Shown one piece after another: positions 36,239 through 46,861 of a DNA stretch of 64,000 bases; within the stretch, counting starts at the first letter, position 1, and each line of letters opens with the position of its first letter. The DNA is from Nocardioides pini (lineage in GTDB: Bacteria > Actinomycetota > Actinomycetes > Propionibacteriales > Nocardioidaceae): the NCBI RefSeq assembly GCF_026712185.1, contig NZ_JAPPUX010000003.1:558001-622000 (forward strand). Direction: 5' to 3'. The notes beneath the pieces are model-generated. The model was not told the DNA's origin. It searched no databases and worked only from the letters and a program-made list of their open reading frames with translations. Position numbers and translations under genes: made by a program.

Positions 36239-37051
36239 ATGCAGCGCAGTCGACTCGGGGCGATCGCCCTCAGCTCCGCAGCACTCCTCGGCGCGGCCCT
36301 CGCCTCACCGGCACTGGCCGCCACCGAGTCGGAGATCCCGTCCTTCCAGGAGTTCCACGCCTCCTCCTTCAAGGACTCCGACCAGCAGTACATCGTCAAC
36401 GGCGACGAGCCCGTCAGCACCACCGGTGACCTCCGGGCCTACTACGACCGGATGGTCGGAGGCTCGGAGAAGGCCATGGAGGAGGGCCTCGTCGTCAACA
36501 CTGTCGGCGGCGTCGACGACAAGTGGTCCACCGCCCAGGTCGGCAACCTGACCTACTGCGTCAGCGACAAGTTCGGCGCCCGGAAGGCCGACATCGTCAA
36601 CGCGATGAACAGTGGCGCCGGCCTCTGGGAGGCCGCGTCCTCGAGGATCAACTTCGTGTACGTGCCGTCCCAGGACGCCAGCTGCACCACCCGCAACAAC
36701 AGCGTGCTCTTCTCGGTCGAGCCCGTGCAGACCTCCCAGTACATCGCCCGCGCGTTCTTCCCCAGCTCGCCCAAGCGCTCGCGCAACGTGCTGGTCGACG
36801 ACTCGATCTGGACCTCCGGGTCGTGGACGCCCAGCAACATCCTCGGCCACGAGCTCGGCCACACGCTCGGCTTCCGGCACGAGCACACGCGGCCCGAGGC
36901 CGGCACGTGCTTCGAGGACAACAACTGGCGCCCGCTGACGCCGTACGACTCCGCGTCGATCATGCACTACCCCCAGTGCAACGGCTCGTCGGCCAACCTG
37001 AGCATGACGAACACCGACCGCCAGGGCGCCGCGGCGCTCTACGGTGCCTGA
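36239..37051 (+). CDS. Secreted astacin-like metzincin protease
   Basis: The 270-residue precursor has a classical signal peptide with likely cleavage after ASPALA (about residue 27). The zinc site HELGHTLGFRHEHTRPE at 204-220 follows the astacin consensus HExxHxxGxxHExxR, and SIMHYP near residue 240 is the Met-turn. Four Cys outside the motifs may form disulfides. The N-terminal 60-90 residues before the catalytic domain may act as a propeptide. The ATG at 36239 has AGGAGAAG before it. The gene stands alone, followed by a hairpin. Function is presumably extracellular protein breakdown; target unknown. Confidence 0.82.
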   Translation: MQRSRLGAIALSSAALLGAALASPALAATESEIPSFQEFHASSFKDSDQQYIVNGDEPVSTTGDLRAYYDRMVGGSEKAMEEGLVVNTVGGVDDKWSTAQVGNLTYCVSDKFGARKADIVNAMNSGAGLWEAASSRINFVYVPSQDASCTTRNNSVLFSVEPVQTSQYIARAFFPSSPKRSRNVLVDDSIWTSGSWTPSNILGHELGHTLGFRHEHTRPEAGTCFEDNNWRPLTPYDSASIMHYPQCNGSSANLSMTNTDRQGAAALYGA

Positions 37052-37098
37052 GCCACTGGTGAACCTCCGGTCCGACCCGTAAGGTCGGTCGCAGGCGG

Positions 37099-37135
37099 CG
37101 ATCGCCCCTTCTGTCCCGAGCGGAGGGGGCGATCG
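37099..37135 (+). terminator. Hairpin terminator after the protease gene
   Basis: CGATCGCCCC (37099-37108) pairs with 37126-37135, and pairing can extend inward by a few more positions with one wobble. It lies 47 nt after the stop. Confidence 0.65.
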
Positions 37136-37159
37136 TCATGTCACGGGCCGCCCGCCGGG

Positions 37160-37165
37160 TAGCGT
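37160..37165 (+). promoter_or_regulatory. -10 hexamer of the acyl-CoA dehydrogenase gene
   Basis: TAGCGT ends 6 nt before the GTG at 37172; no ribosome binding site is seen. Confidence 0.45.
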
Positions 37166-37171
37166 CGGCGC

Positions 37172-38979
<1,808 letters not shown>

Positions 38980-38983
<4 letters not shown>

Positions 38984-40566
38984 GCCGTCCCGTGCGCCGG
39001 CCCGACGAAGTCGGACAGCAGCCCGGGCGTGGCCCGGTCGGCCAGCGCCACGGCCACGTCGAGGCGTACGTCGCGCACCAGCACCCGCTCGGTGCCCGCG
39101 GCCGTCGTGGCCGTCAGGTCGGCGAGCCCGGCGCGGCGCTGCCACCACGTCTGCGAGACGACCCAGCCGATGATCCCGTCGGTCTCGAGCACGGTGCGGA
39201 TGCGGGCGAAGGTGCCGCTGCCGGCGACGAGGTGGTCGCCCGCGAGCGCGTGCCCGAGATGGCGGTACTGCGCCTGTCCGGCCACCGCGGCGAGGGCCAG
39301 CAGCGCGGTGCCGATCGCGGCGAGCCACCACCACGTCAGGTCGAACCACCACCAGCCGACCGCGAGCAGCACGACGGCGTCGAGGGCGTGGCGGACCTGG
39401 CGGAACCACGCACGGCGCCGGGCCCTCGGGCCGTGCTCGACGAGCCGACCGGTCAGCGGGCCCGGTCGCTCGAGGACCGCCTCGCCGACCGCGACGGCGA
39501 CCCCGCGCGGGCACGGCGGCAGCACCTGCGTGACGCCGTTCTCGACGCCGGTGGCGAGCGTGGAGAGCTCGGCGCCGCCGACGAGCCGCATGAGCACCGG
39601 CTCGGTCATCTCGACGCCGCGGACCTTCGCCTCCTCCACGGTGATCGACCGCGTCGTCACCAGCCCGGAGGTGAGGTGGAGCGAGCCGTGCTCGCGCACG
39701 AGCCGGAAGCCCCACCACTGCAGGACGTAGCCGGCGACCGAGATGACCAGCCACAGGGCGAGCGCGCCGACGGAGAGCACGACCACGATGGCGGCGACGG
39801 CGAACTGGGTGAGCCAGTGCCACGCCGAGGTGGCCGTCTCCTGGTTCCAGATGGGGAGGTCGTCGGCGAACTGCGACAGCACGCCCAGGCCGCCGAAGAC
39901 CAGCACCAGCCGGCCGAGGCTGAACGGCGCGAAACGCAGCCACGACCAGTCGATCCGCGCCAGCGGCACCGCCGGCGCGACCGGGGGTGGGGACAGGGGC
40001 GGGGACGGGGTGGCGGGCCCGGCGGGCCGCTCGGGCGAGAGGCCGTCGGGGAGGTCGGTGGGCCCGACGGCAGCGTGGCCGACGGCTCCCGCTGCCGCCA
40101 CGGCCTGCTGCTCCGCGACGGCACGACGCGTCAGCAGCGTCGTACGCAGTGCCTGGGCGTCGGCGGCAGCGAGGGCGTCGAGCGTGATGCGGTCGTCGTC
40201 GACGCCGGTGCCGATCTGCACCTTCTGCAGCCCGAGGATGCGGTGCATCAGCGACGCCTCGAGGTCGACGCTGCGCACGCGGTCGAGCGGCGCGGTCGAG
40301 GTGGTCTTGTTGAGCACGCCGCTGCGGACCTGGATCTGCGTGCCGGTGAGGCGGTAGTGGGTCGTCAGCCAGGGCAGGGCGCCGAGGACGAGCGGGCCGA
40401 TGACGACGAGCGGGAGGATGATCGGCCAGAACTGCGTGTCGCTCCGGCTGATCCCGACGAGCGCGATGACGAGGGGCACGACCATCTGCCCGACGGCCTT
40501 CACGGGGTCGAGCAGCAGCTTGCGCGGGCTGAGCCGGACGTAGCCCTCCCCGGGCTCGGGGATCAC
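38980..40566 (-). CDS. PH domain (YdbT/DUF304) membrane protein
   Basis: The 528-residue product has several membrane helices and repeated bacterial PH (bPH2) domains, seen as YRLTGTQIQVRSGVLNKTTS with LDRVRSVDLE, and again as LHLTSGLVTTRSITVEEAKV. A Pro-rich linker lies near residues 170-200. It is coupled by a GTGA overlap to the smaller PH protein. The YdbS-YdbT pair of Bacillus is linked to antimicrobial resistance; here the role is unknown. Confidence 0.8.
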
Positions 40567-41066
40567 GTGGCGTCGCCCTCGGTGGCGGCGGTGATGGCGG
40601 TCAGCCGCGCGACCACCTCGCGGGCGGTGGCGGCGTCCAGGCAGTCGACGGTGATCGGGCCCGCCGCCGACGCGGTGGTGACGGTGATCGAGGCGAGCCC
40701 GAACAGCCGCATCAGCGCGCCCTGGCGGGAGTCGACCGTCTGGACCCGGCTGATCGGGGCGATGCGGGTCTCGCGGCCGATCCATCCCTCGCGGGTGTGG
40801 ACCGCGGTGTCGGTGACCTCCCACCGGTGCACGCGGTAGCGGACCCGGGGCATCAGCACGACGTGCGCGACCGCCGCCACCGCGAGCAGCAGCACCAGGA
40901 GACCGGCCCAGCCGGGCACGCCGGGGACGAGCAGCCACACGAGCACGGCGGCGACCACCAGGACGGCGTCGCCGACCAGGGCCGAGACGGTCCAGAACGG
41001 GATCGCCCGCGGCGAGACCCGGTTGGCCGGCTCGCGCAGCACCGGCGTACCCCCCACGTCAGTCAT
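40563..41066 (-). CDS. PH domain (YdbS/DUF304) membrane protein
   Basis: The 167-residue protein has two adjacent membrane helices (about 27-50 and 52-70) and one bPH2 domain (YRVHRWEVTDTAVHTREGWI, RIAPISRVQTVDSRQGALMR). The ATG at 41066 lies 6 nt after AAGACT on the minus strand; the frame stays open far upstream through non-coding sequence. It is first in a two-gene operon with the larger YdbT-like protein. Confidence 0.82.
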   Translation of the reverse strand: MTDVGGTPVLREPANRVSPRAIPFWTVSALVGDAVLVVAAVLVWLLVPGVPGWAGLLVLLLAVAAVAHVVLMPRVRYRVHRWEVTDTAVHTREGWIGRETRIAPISRVQTVDSRQGALMRLFGLASITVTTASAAGPITVDCLDAATAREVVARLTAITAATEGDAT

Positions 41067-41403
41067 GGTCCGAGTCTTGCAGGTGCGCGCGAGCGACCCG
41101 ACGCCCCCGAGCCGGTCGCCGGGGATGGTGCAGGTTCGTGCAGGTGCACACACCTGACCCTGCCCAGACCTTCCCCGGTCGCGGCCCGACGGGGTTGGGT
41201 GGGGGAGCCTCACAGGTCGTCCAAGGGACCTGTCGATGACCGGGACTGATCGCGCGGGGGTGTGGTCGGTCCACGGCTCCTGACGGACGCCGCGGCGCGC
41301 AGGAGGGAGGGCCCGGCCGGCCGGCCGGGCCCTCCGCCGTCCTCGCTTCTCCCGCCTGCCGCGAATCGCTCGCGTGCCGCGCGCCGCCGTAGACTCCCCG
41401 CCC
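41067..41403. other. 337-bp intergenic region with several hairpins
   Basis: This gap separates the divergent PH operon and ychF. It holds AAGACT (minus, 41073-41078, leaderless -10 of the PH operon), CAGGTG-N4-CACCTG at 41141-41156, a 7-bp hairpin at 41212-41233, and a perfect 30-bp palindrome at 41306-41335. TAGACT at 41390-41395 lies 8 nt before the ychF start. No convincing ORF is present. A terminator-like hairpin upstream of the ychF promoter leaves room for a separate short RNA. Confidence 0.5.
41306..41335 (+). terminator. Perfect 30-bp GC palindrome, terminator-like
   Basis: 41306-41320 and 41321-41335 are exact complements without loop (GGAGGGCCCGGCCGG and its complement). No known gene on the plus strand ends just before it. 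Confidence 0.5.
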
Positions 41404-42480
41404 GTGGCTCTCACCATCGGCATCGTCGGTCTCCCCAACGCGGGCAAGTCGACGCTCTTCAACGCACTGACCAAGAACGACGTCCTCGCGGCGAACTACC
41501 CGTTCGCCACCATCGAGCCCAACGTCGGCGTCGTGGGCGTCCCCGACGAGCGGCTGCCCCGCCTGGCCGAGGTCTTCGAGTCGGCCAAGGTGCTGCCCGC
41601 GACGGTGGAGTTCGTGGACATCGCCGGCATCGTGCGCGGCGCCTCGCAGGGCGAGGGCCTGGGCAACAAGTTCCTCGCCCACATCCGCGAGTCGGCCGCG
41701 ATCTGCCAGGTCACCCGCGTCTTCCGCGACGACGACGTCACCCACGTCGACGGCGAGGTCAACCCCGCCAACGACATCTCCACCATCCAGACCGAGCTGA
41801 TCCTCGCCGACCTCGAGACCGTCGAGAAGGCGATCGCCCGGCTCGAGAAGGAGTCGCGGAAGGTCAAGGACCTCGTTGCCAACCTCGAGGCCGCCAAGGC
41901 CGCCAAGGACGCCCTCGAGTCGGGCACCCCGATCATCGCCACCGACATCGACCGCTCGCTGCTGCGCGAGCTGTCCCTGCTGACGGCCAAGCCGTTCATC
42001 TACGTCTTCAACTGCGACGGCGACGAGCTCGCCGACGACTCCTTGAAGGACCGGATGCGCGAGATCGTCGCGCCGGCCGAGGCGATCTTCCTCGACGCCA
42101 AGTTCGAGGCCGACCTCGCGGAGATGGACGACGACGAGATGGCGCACGAGATGCTCGCCGAGATGGGCATCTCCGAGTCCGGCCTCGACCAGCTCGCCCG
42201 CGTCGGCTTCGACACCCTCGGCCTGCAGACCTACCTGACCGCCGGTCCGAAGGAGACCCGGGCCTGGACGATCAGGAAGGGCGCCACCGCCCCCGAGGCC
42301 GCCGGTGTCATCCACACCGACTTCCAGAAGGGCTTCATCAAGGCCGAGGTCGTCTCCTTCGACGACCTGATGACCGCCGGGTCCATGCTCAAGGCCCGCG
42401 AGGCCGGCAAGGTCCGCATGGAGGGCAAGGACTACGTGATGGCCGACGGCGACGTGGTGGAGTTCCGCTTCAACGTGTGA
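41404..42480 (+). CDS. ychF: Redox-regulated ATPase YchF (Obg-related)
   Basis: The 358-residue P-loop protein has GLPNAGKSTLFNALT (Walker A), the ANYPFATIEPNVG switch I region, DIAGIVRGASQGEGLGNKFL, and NCDGDEL at the NKxD position where YchF departs from GTP specificity. A C-terminal TGS domain carries TFQKGF-like FQKGFIKAEVVSFDDL and the invariant VVEFRFNV end. YchF binds ATP and the ribosome and is linked to stress responses. The GTG at 41404 fits TAGACT; an in-frame ATG at 41374 is not used. Confidence 0.94.
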   Translation: MALTIGIVGLPNAGKSTLFNALTKNDVLAANYPFATIEPNVGVVGVPDERLPRLAEVFESAKVLPATVEFVDIAGIVRGASQGEGLGNKFLAHIRESAAICQVTRVFRDDDVTHVDGEVNPANDISTIQTELILADLETVEKAIARLEKESRKVKDLVANLEAAKAAKDALESGTPIIATDIDRSLLRELSLLTAKPFIYVFNCDGDELADDSLKDRMREIVAPAEAIFLDAKFEADLAEMDDDEMAHEMLAEMGISESGLDQLARVGFDTLGLQTYLTAGPKETRAWTIRKGATAPEAAGVIHTDFQKGFIKAEVVSFDDLMTAGSMLKAREAGKVRMEGKDYVMADGDVVEFRFNV

Positions 42481-42534
42481 CGGCCGCCGTGCCGTGCGCG
42501 ACGGTTCATCGCGGAGGACTGAGCACGCACGTGG

Positions 42535-42945
42535 TCAACAACCGCCGAAGAGACCCTGTTCGGTCGACCAGGAGTTCTGGACGTTCAAGAACTCGATCCG
42601 GTCTCGTCCTCGTGGGCTCCGGTCCGACGGGGTGTCGAGCCCGAAGACGAGCCAGTCCCGACCACGGCGGGTGAACTGGATCCAACGCAGCCCGCCGTCG
42701 CCCTCGACGAGTCGCGGGCCACGGAGCAGCGGCTGAGTCGCACGGAGTCGACTCACAGCCGAGCCGACGCGGACGCCTCCTCGCGTGCGAGCCTGACCCT
42801 TGACCAGGATCGAGAAGATCACGTCGTCCTTCCAGTCCACGAAGATGTCGCGCTCGTACGTGGCGACGAGATTGGCCAGGTCTCCGCACTGCTCGTCCGG
42901 ATCCGCAACGAAGAGGCCCGTTGCCAGTGCGTCCTGGAGGTTCAT
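42535..42945 (-). CDS. Unknown 136-residue protein
   Basis: I do not recognise this protein. Codon choice is that of a real gene but with more A/T at third positions than its neighbours. It has no signal peptide or membrane segment. WIQFTRRGRDWLVFGLD and DDVIFSILVKGQ suggest a compact alpha/beta fold. The ATG at 42945 begins MNLQDAL; no ribosome site is evident and the frame is open to 43056, so the start is uncertain. It lies in an island with the cupredoxin gene that seems more recently acquired than the ychF region. Confidence 0.55.
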   Translation of the reverse strand: MNLQDALATGLFVADPDEQCGDLANLVATYERDIFVDWKDDVIFSILVKGQARTRGGVRVGSAVSRLRATQPLLRGPRLVEGDGGLRWIQFTRRGRDWLVFGLDTPSDRSPRGRDRIEFLNVQNSWSTEQGLFGGC

Positions 42946-43268
42946 CCCGATGCGAATCGAGCCCAGCCGGCGCGGAGTCAACGACCAAGGCGCCAGCGAG
43001 TGTGGTCGAGCCGTTGGAGGACGACCGGTCCATCCCGTGGATCGTCGTGCCGCCAACAGGTCAGCATGGCCAACGGTGCGGGCGTCGGGCCCGTGGCGTC
43101 AAGGGTCGTCGGCGCACGTACGACAGGGCGCGCGCCGGTCTGCCTGCGGTTCGTCTCTGCCCGCTCGTCCACGGCCGGGTCAGGTGGTCTATGCCGCTCA
43201 GGCAGCCGGTTGTCGCAGGTCCGTGCCGCGAGGAGAGTGAGGAGATTCCCAACTGCGAAGGAGTGAGC
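42946..43268. other. 323-bp divergent intergenic region
   Basis: The region separates the unknown minus-strand gene from the cupredoxin gene. It contains purine-rich GAGGAGAGTGAGGAG and then GAAGGAG just before the start at 43269. I see no convincing ORF, repeat or paired promoter; a TCTATG at about 43189-43194 is the only weak -10 candidate. Confidence 0.4.
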
Positions 43269-44249
43269 ATGCCCCCGATGTCTGCTCGGCCGAGGAAGTC
43301 CTCGGTGTTCCTCGCGGTGTTCGCACTGTTGCTCGCCGCCATGCCTGCACTGCTGGCCAGCAACGCCCACGCCGCGTCCGCTACCAAGGCCAAGACCTGG
43401 AACGTCATGGTCGGCGCTGAGTCGAGCTCAGGTGCCGTACAGACGATGGCGTACGGGCCCAAGAAGATCTGGATCAACGCCGGCGACACCGTGCACTGGG
43501 TCGCCAACTCGATGGAGCCGCACACCGTCTCCTTCGTCGACGACCAGCACCCCGCCGTCCCGTTCGACCTGTCGATCGCCTACATGACGACGCCCACGTC
43601 GAAGGGCACGATCTCCGAGCCGGGCCAGTTCCGCAGCTCCGGGATCATGGCCCCCGCACCCGACGCCCTCTTCCCCGACGCGGTCAGGACGTACGACCTG
43701 AAGTTCAAGAAGCCGGGCAAGTACAAGTACCTGTGCTACGTCCACGGCGAGGCCATGAAGGCCGTCGTCGTCGTCCGCAAGGCCGGCACGCCCTATCCGC
43801 ACACCCAGGCCGACTACAACGCGATGGCCACCAAGGCGTCGAACGCGGACATCGAGCACGGGCTCGACCTGTGGGCCGACGCACTGGGTGCCGCCGACTC
43901 CCACCACGTGTTCATGGGCGCCGCCGACATGCGCGTCCAGATCAACCGGTTCATCCCCGGCAACGTCGTGGTAAAGGTCGGCGAGAGCGTGACCTTCGAC
44001 ATGGCGAGGAACACGTTCCCGGTCCCGCACACGGTCACCTTCGGGCCGCCCCCGGCCAACCCGCTCGCGCCGACCGGCGACCCGACGAACTTCCAGGGTG
44101 CCGCCCTCAGCTCCGGCGTGATCCTGCCTCCGGGGTTCGGGCCGCCGCCGAGCACGTTCACCGTGAAGTTCACCAAGGCAGGCACCTACTCGTACGTCTG
44201 CCTGCTCCACGCCGGGATGGGCATGGTCGGCCAGGTGGTCGTCCAGTAG
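43269..44249 (+). CDS. Exported two-domain cupredoxin (plastocyanin/azurin-like)
   Basis: The 326-residue precursor has a signal peptide ending near SNAHA (residue 35). Two cupredoxin domains follow, each with a full type-1 copper ligand set: H85, C156, H159, M163 in the first (EPHTVSF; YLCYVHGEAM) and H254, C311, H314, M317 or M319 in the second (VPHTVTF; YVCLLHAGMGM). Such proteins carry electrons or bind copper at the cell surface. The ATG at 43269 follows GAAGGAG. It is a single gene closed by a hairpin, and no oxidase gene is adjacent. Confidence 0.83.
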   Translation: MPPMSARPRKSSVFLAVFALLLAAMPALLASNAHAASATKAKTWNVMVGAESSSGAVQTMAYGPKKIWINAGDTVHWVANSMEPHTVSFVDDQHPAVPFDLSIAYMTTPTSKGTISEPGQFRSSGIMAPAPDALFPDAVRTYDLKFKKPGKYKYLCYVHGEAMKAVVVVRKAGTPYPHTQADYNAMATKASNADIEHGLDLWADALGAADSHHVFMGAADMRVQINRFIPGNVVVKVGESVTFDMARNTFPVPHTVTFGPPPANPLAPTGDPTNFQGAALSSGVILPPGFGPPPSTFTVKFTKAGTYSYVCLLHAGMGMVGQVVVQ

Positions 44250-44270
44250 CCCGCACGAGGACGGCCGGTT

Positions 44271-44307
44271 CCCCGCAGCGCCTGCTCACCCAGCTCGCGC
44301 TGCGGGG
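44271..44307 (+). terminator. Hairpin terminator after the cupredoxin gene
   Basis: An 11-bp perfect stem (44271-44281 with 44297-44307) and a 15-nt loop lie 21 nt after the stop. Confidence 0.7.
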
Positions 44308-44365
44308 CAGGGGACCTCGTCACGCCGTGCGCGTTCCGCAGGACCCGTCGTACCCGACGAGCGGG

Positions 44366-44491
44366 CTAGACCCAGTCCCCGTCGGTCCGCTTGCTGTGGT
44401 CGTCGCGCCACACGACGATGGCCGCCCCCACGGCTGCCAACGAGACCACCACGCAGAAGACGATCGTCAGGGCTTCCTGGATAGTGCCCAT
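44366..44491 (-). CDS. 41-residue single-pass membrane protein
   Basis: The minus-strand frame from the ATG at 44491 to TAG reads MGTIQEALTIV, continues as a hydrophobic helix to about residue 28, then a basic tail WRDDHSKRTDGDWV. TAGGCT lies exactly 6 nt before the ATG, matching the leaderless pattern of confirmed genes here, and GGAGGT lies a little further upstream. Codon use is normal. It is divergent from the quinone oxidoreductase. Function is unknown. Confidence 0.6.
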   Translation of the reverse strand: MGTIQEALTIVFCVVVSLAAVGAAIVVWRDDHSKRTDGDWV

Positions 44492-44497
44492 GTCGGC

Positions 44498-44503
44498 AGC
44501 CTA
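44498..44503 (-). promoter_or_regulatory. -10 hexamer of the 41-residue membrane protein gene
   Basis: TAGGCT on the minus strand ends 6 nt before the ATG at 44491. Confidence 0.5.
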
Positions 44504-44564
44504 CCTCCGCCATCCACCACCCGGCCGGTGCAGCGTCGGCCGCGGGGGAGGAGCGCGCTGAGGC

Positions 44565-44570
44565 TATGTT
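44565..44570 (+). promoter_or_regulatory. -10 hexamer of the quinone oxidoreductase gene
   Basis: TATGTT ends 6 nt before the ATG at 44577. Confidence 0.5.
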
Positions 44571-44576
44571 CGGGAG

Positions 44577-45509
44577 ATGGCGAAGCACTGGGTGGCGACC
44601 CGTCCCGGTGGCCTCGATGTGTTCTCGTTCGAGGACCACGACGTCCCGGCACCAGGCGCGGGCGAGGTCACGATCGAGGTCCGGGCGGCAGGGATGAACC
44701 CGGCCGACGCCAAGCACGTGGCGCGCGGCGGACCGGAGGACTTCCCGAGGCCGATCGGTTACGAGGTGGCAGGCGTCGTCACGGCCGTCGGGCCGGACAC
44801 GGAGATCGCGTCAGGGCCGGTGGCGACCGGCGACGAGGTGCTGGCCTTCCGCATCAGCGGCGGCTGGGCCACCGCGGTCACCGTCCCGGCGGGCGACGTC
44901 TTCGCGAAGCCGGCGTCGCTGTCGTTCGGTGAGGCCGCCAACCTGCTGCTCGCCGGCTCCACCGCCGCGGAGATGCTGCACGTCACCGGAGTGCGCGAGG
45001 GCGAGACCGTCCTCGTCCACGGGGCGTCCGGCGCCGTCGGGGTCAGCGTGCTTCAGCAGGCCGCGATGCTCGAAGCGACGGTGGTGGGCACCGCGAGCGA
45101 GAGGAGCTCCGGCATGGTGCGGCGGTTCGGCGGCACGCCGGTGGCGTACGGCGACGGGCTGGAGCAGCGCGTGCGAGATTTCGCACCGGACGGCGTGGCC
45201 GCGGCGCTGGACTGCGTCGGAACGGACGAGGCCGTCGACGTCTCGCTCGCCCTGGTCGCCGACCGCGAGCGGGTCGTCACCATCGCCGCCGCCGACCGTG
45301 CGAGACGCGAGGGGTTCAGGGCGATCGCCGGCGCGATGCCGGCCAGCCAGGCCTTCCGCGACGCGGTGCGCGCCGACCTGGTCCGGCTCGCCGGGGAGGG
45401 CAGGCTCGTCGTGCCCGTCGCCCGCACCTTCCCGCTGGGCGACGCGGTCGAGGCGACGGAGCTGCTGATGAGCGGCCACCCGGGCGGGAAGCTGGTCCTC
45501 GAGCCCTAG
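44577..45509 (+). CDS. Zinc-independent quinone oxidoreductase-like MDR protein
   Basis: The 310-residue member of the medium-chain dehydrogenase/reductase superfamily has a GroES-like N-terminus (GEVTIEVRAAGMNPAD, GYEVAGVV) and a Rossmann domain with the NADPH loop VLVHGASGAVGVSVLQQA. The Cys and His ligands of zinc dehydrogenases are absent, as in QOR/crotonase-type reductases. It probably reduces quinones or enones with NADPH in the cytoplasm. It ends convergently with a glycosyltransferase gene. Confidence 0.82.
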   Translation: MAKHWVATRPGGLDVFSFEDHDVPAPGAGEVTIEVRAAGMNPADAKHVARGGPEDFPRPIGYEVAGVVTAVGPDTEIASGPVATGDEVLAFRISGGWATAVTVPAGDVFAKPASLSFGEAANLLLAGSTAAEMLHVTGVREGETVLVHGASGAVGVSVLQQAAMLEATVVGTASERSSGMVRRFGGTPVAYGDGLEQRVRDFAPDGVAAALDCVGTDEAVDVSLALVADRERVVTIAAADRARREGFRAIAGAMPASQAFRDAVRADLVRLAGEGRLVVPVARTFPLGDAVEATELLMSGHPGGKLVLEP

Positions 45510-45525
45510 CGGGGGTCCCGGCCGA

Positions 45526-45539
45526 GCCCCGCGCGGGGC
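45526..45539. terminator. Short GC hairpin between convergent genes
   Basis: GCCCC (45526-45530) pairs with GGGGC (45535-45539) around a GCGC loop, in the 46-bp gap between the oxidoreductase and glycosyltransferase stops. Confidence 0.35.
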
Positions 45540-45555
45540 CGTCTCGAGGGCCTGC

Positions 45556-46767
45556 TCAGCGCTTGCCGATGCCCGGGAGCAGGTGCCGTGCCGGTGTCGT
45601 CAGCGTCCGGCGGGCGGAGCGGTCGATGAGGGAGCGGTAGACGTCGACATAGCCGCGGCACATCCGCTCGGCGCCGAAGCGTGCAGCGGCTCTGCGGCAG
45701 GCCTCGGGGTCGATCTCGCCGACCCGGTGCACGGCCTGCACCATCTCGTCCTCGTCGTCGCAGATGAAGCCGGTGACGCCGTGCTCGATCACCTCGGGCA
45801 CCGAGCCGCGACGCAGGGCGATCACGGGCGTGCCGGCGGCCAGTGACTCGATCATCACGAGGCCGAAGGGCTCGGGCCAGTCGCTGGGGAACAGGGTGGC
45901 CCTGGCGCAGGCGTAGAAGGTGGGCTTCTCGTCCTCCGCGATCTCGCCGACGAAGCGGACGTGTGCGCCCATCCGGGGTCTGACCTCGCCCTCGTAGTAG
46001 GAGACGTCGGTGGGGTCGACCTTGGCGGCGATCCGCAGGGGCACGCCGGTACGTCGTGACACCTCGATGGCCGTCAGCGGCCCCTTCTCCTCGGCGATCC
46101 GGCCCACGAAACCGAGGTAGCCGTCCGTGTCGTGGGGCACCTCGCGGTAGTGGTCGAGCTCGAGGCCGTTGTGGACGGTCGCCGCCCACGTCAGGTCCAG
46201 GTCGGAGACGGCGCGCCGCTGGTCGTTGCTGATGGACACCAGCGGGACCGATCCGTACCGGGGCAGCAGCTCGCGCACGACGTCGAGGTCCAGCCGCCCG
46301 TGCAGCGTCAGCACCGTGGGCGTGTCCATGAGCCTGGTGAACGGCAGCGTCAGCACGTCGAGGTGGGAGTGGATGACGTCGAAGTCACCGGCGCGTGTCG
46401 CCAGCTCGGCCAGCATCGCCAGGTGCAGGTGGGGTGCCACGTCCACCATCTCGTCGGCGCTGAACCGCTCGCGCAGCGGCTGCTCGAAGGCCTCGAGACG
46501 CGCCTTCGTGTCCGAGGTCGCCGGCCCGAAGAGGGTGACGTCGTGCCCCTGGGCGACGAGTCCGTCGCACAGGGTGGCGATGACACGCTCCGTCCCGCCG
46601 TACGCGCCCGGCGGCACGGCCTCGTAGAGCGGCGCCACCTGCGCGATGCGCAAGGGCGGCTCGGCGCGGGGGACCTCGGCCCGTCGCGGCGCGGGCACCA
46701 CCCGTGGGGCGCGCCGGCTGTACCCCACCCCGTTGACCGCGCACGTCTCCATCCCTGTGACTGCCAT
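45556..46767 (-). CDS. GT4 glycosyltransferase, copy 1
   Basis: The 403-residue GT-B enzyme has the acceptor-domain motif YGGTERVIATLCDGL near the N-terminus and the donor-binding EPFGLVMIESLAAGTPVIAL in the C-terminal half. It uses a nucleotide sugar; acceptor unknown. Relative to copy 2 (50846-51937) it has about 38 extra N-terminal residues and is otherwise closely alike along its whole length. The ATG at 46767 has GAGAGGAG upstream; the frame is open to 46893. The stressosome operon lies between the two copies. Confidence 0.83.
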   Translation of the reverse strand: MAVTGMETCAVNGVGYSRRAPRVVPAPRRAEVPRAEPPLRIAQVAPLYEAVPPGAYGGTERVIATLCDGLVAQGHDVTLFGPATSDTKARLEAFEQPLRERFSADEMVDVAPHLHLAMLAELATRAGDFDVIHSHLDVLTLPFTRLMDTPTVLTLHGRLDLDVVRELLPRYGSVPLVSISNDQRRAVSDLDLTWAATVHNGLELDHYREVPHDTDGYLGFVGRIAEEKGPLTAIEVSRRTGVPLRIAAKVDPTDVSYYEGEVRPRMGAHVRFVGEIAEDEKPTFYACARATLFPSDWPEPFGLVMIESLAAGTPVIALRRGSVPEVIEHGVTGFICDDEDEMVQAVHRVGEIDPEACRRAAARFGAERMCRGYVDVYRSLIDRSARRTLTTPARHLLPGIGKR

Positions 46768-46861
46768 CTGCACTGCTCCTCTCGTGTGCGGCGCTCGGGC
46801 GACCGCGTCCCCCTCGTCGTCTGCTCGCCCGGCACCTGCTCGGCCGGTGCAGGTGAGGACC

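Noticed and set aside
42506..43033. 175-residue minus-strand frame overlapping the unknown protein
   Set aside because: The alternative frame at 42535-42945 has better codon choice and less Arg/Pro-rich sequence.
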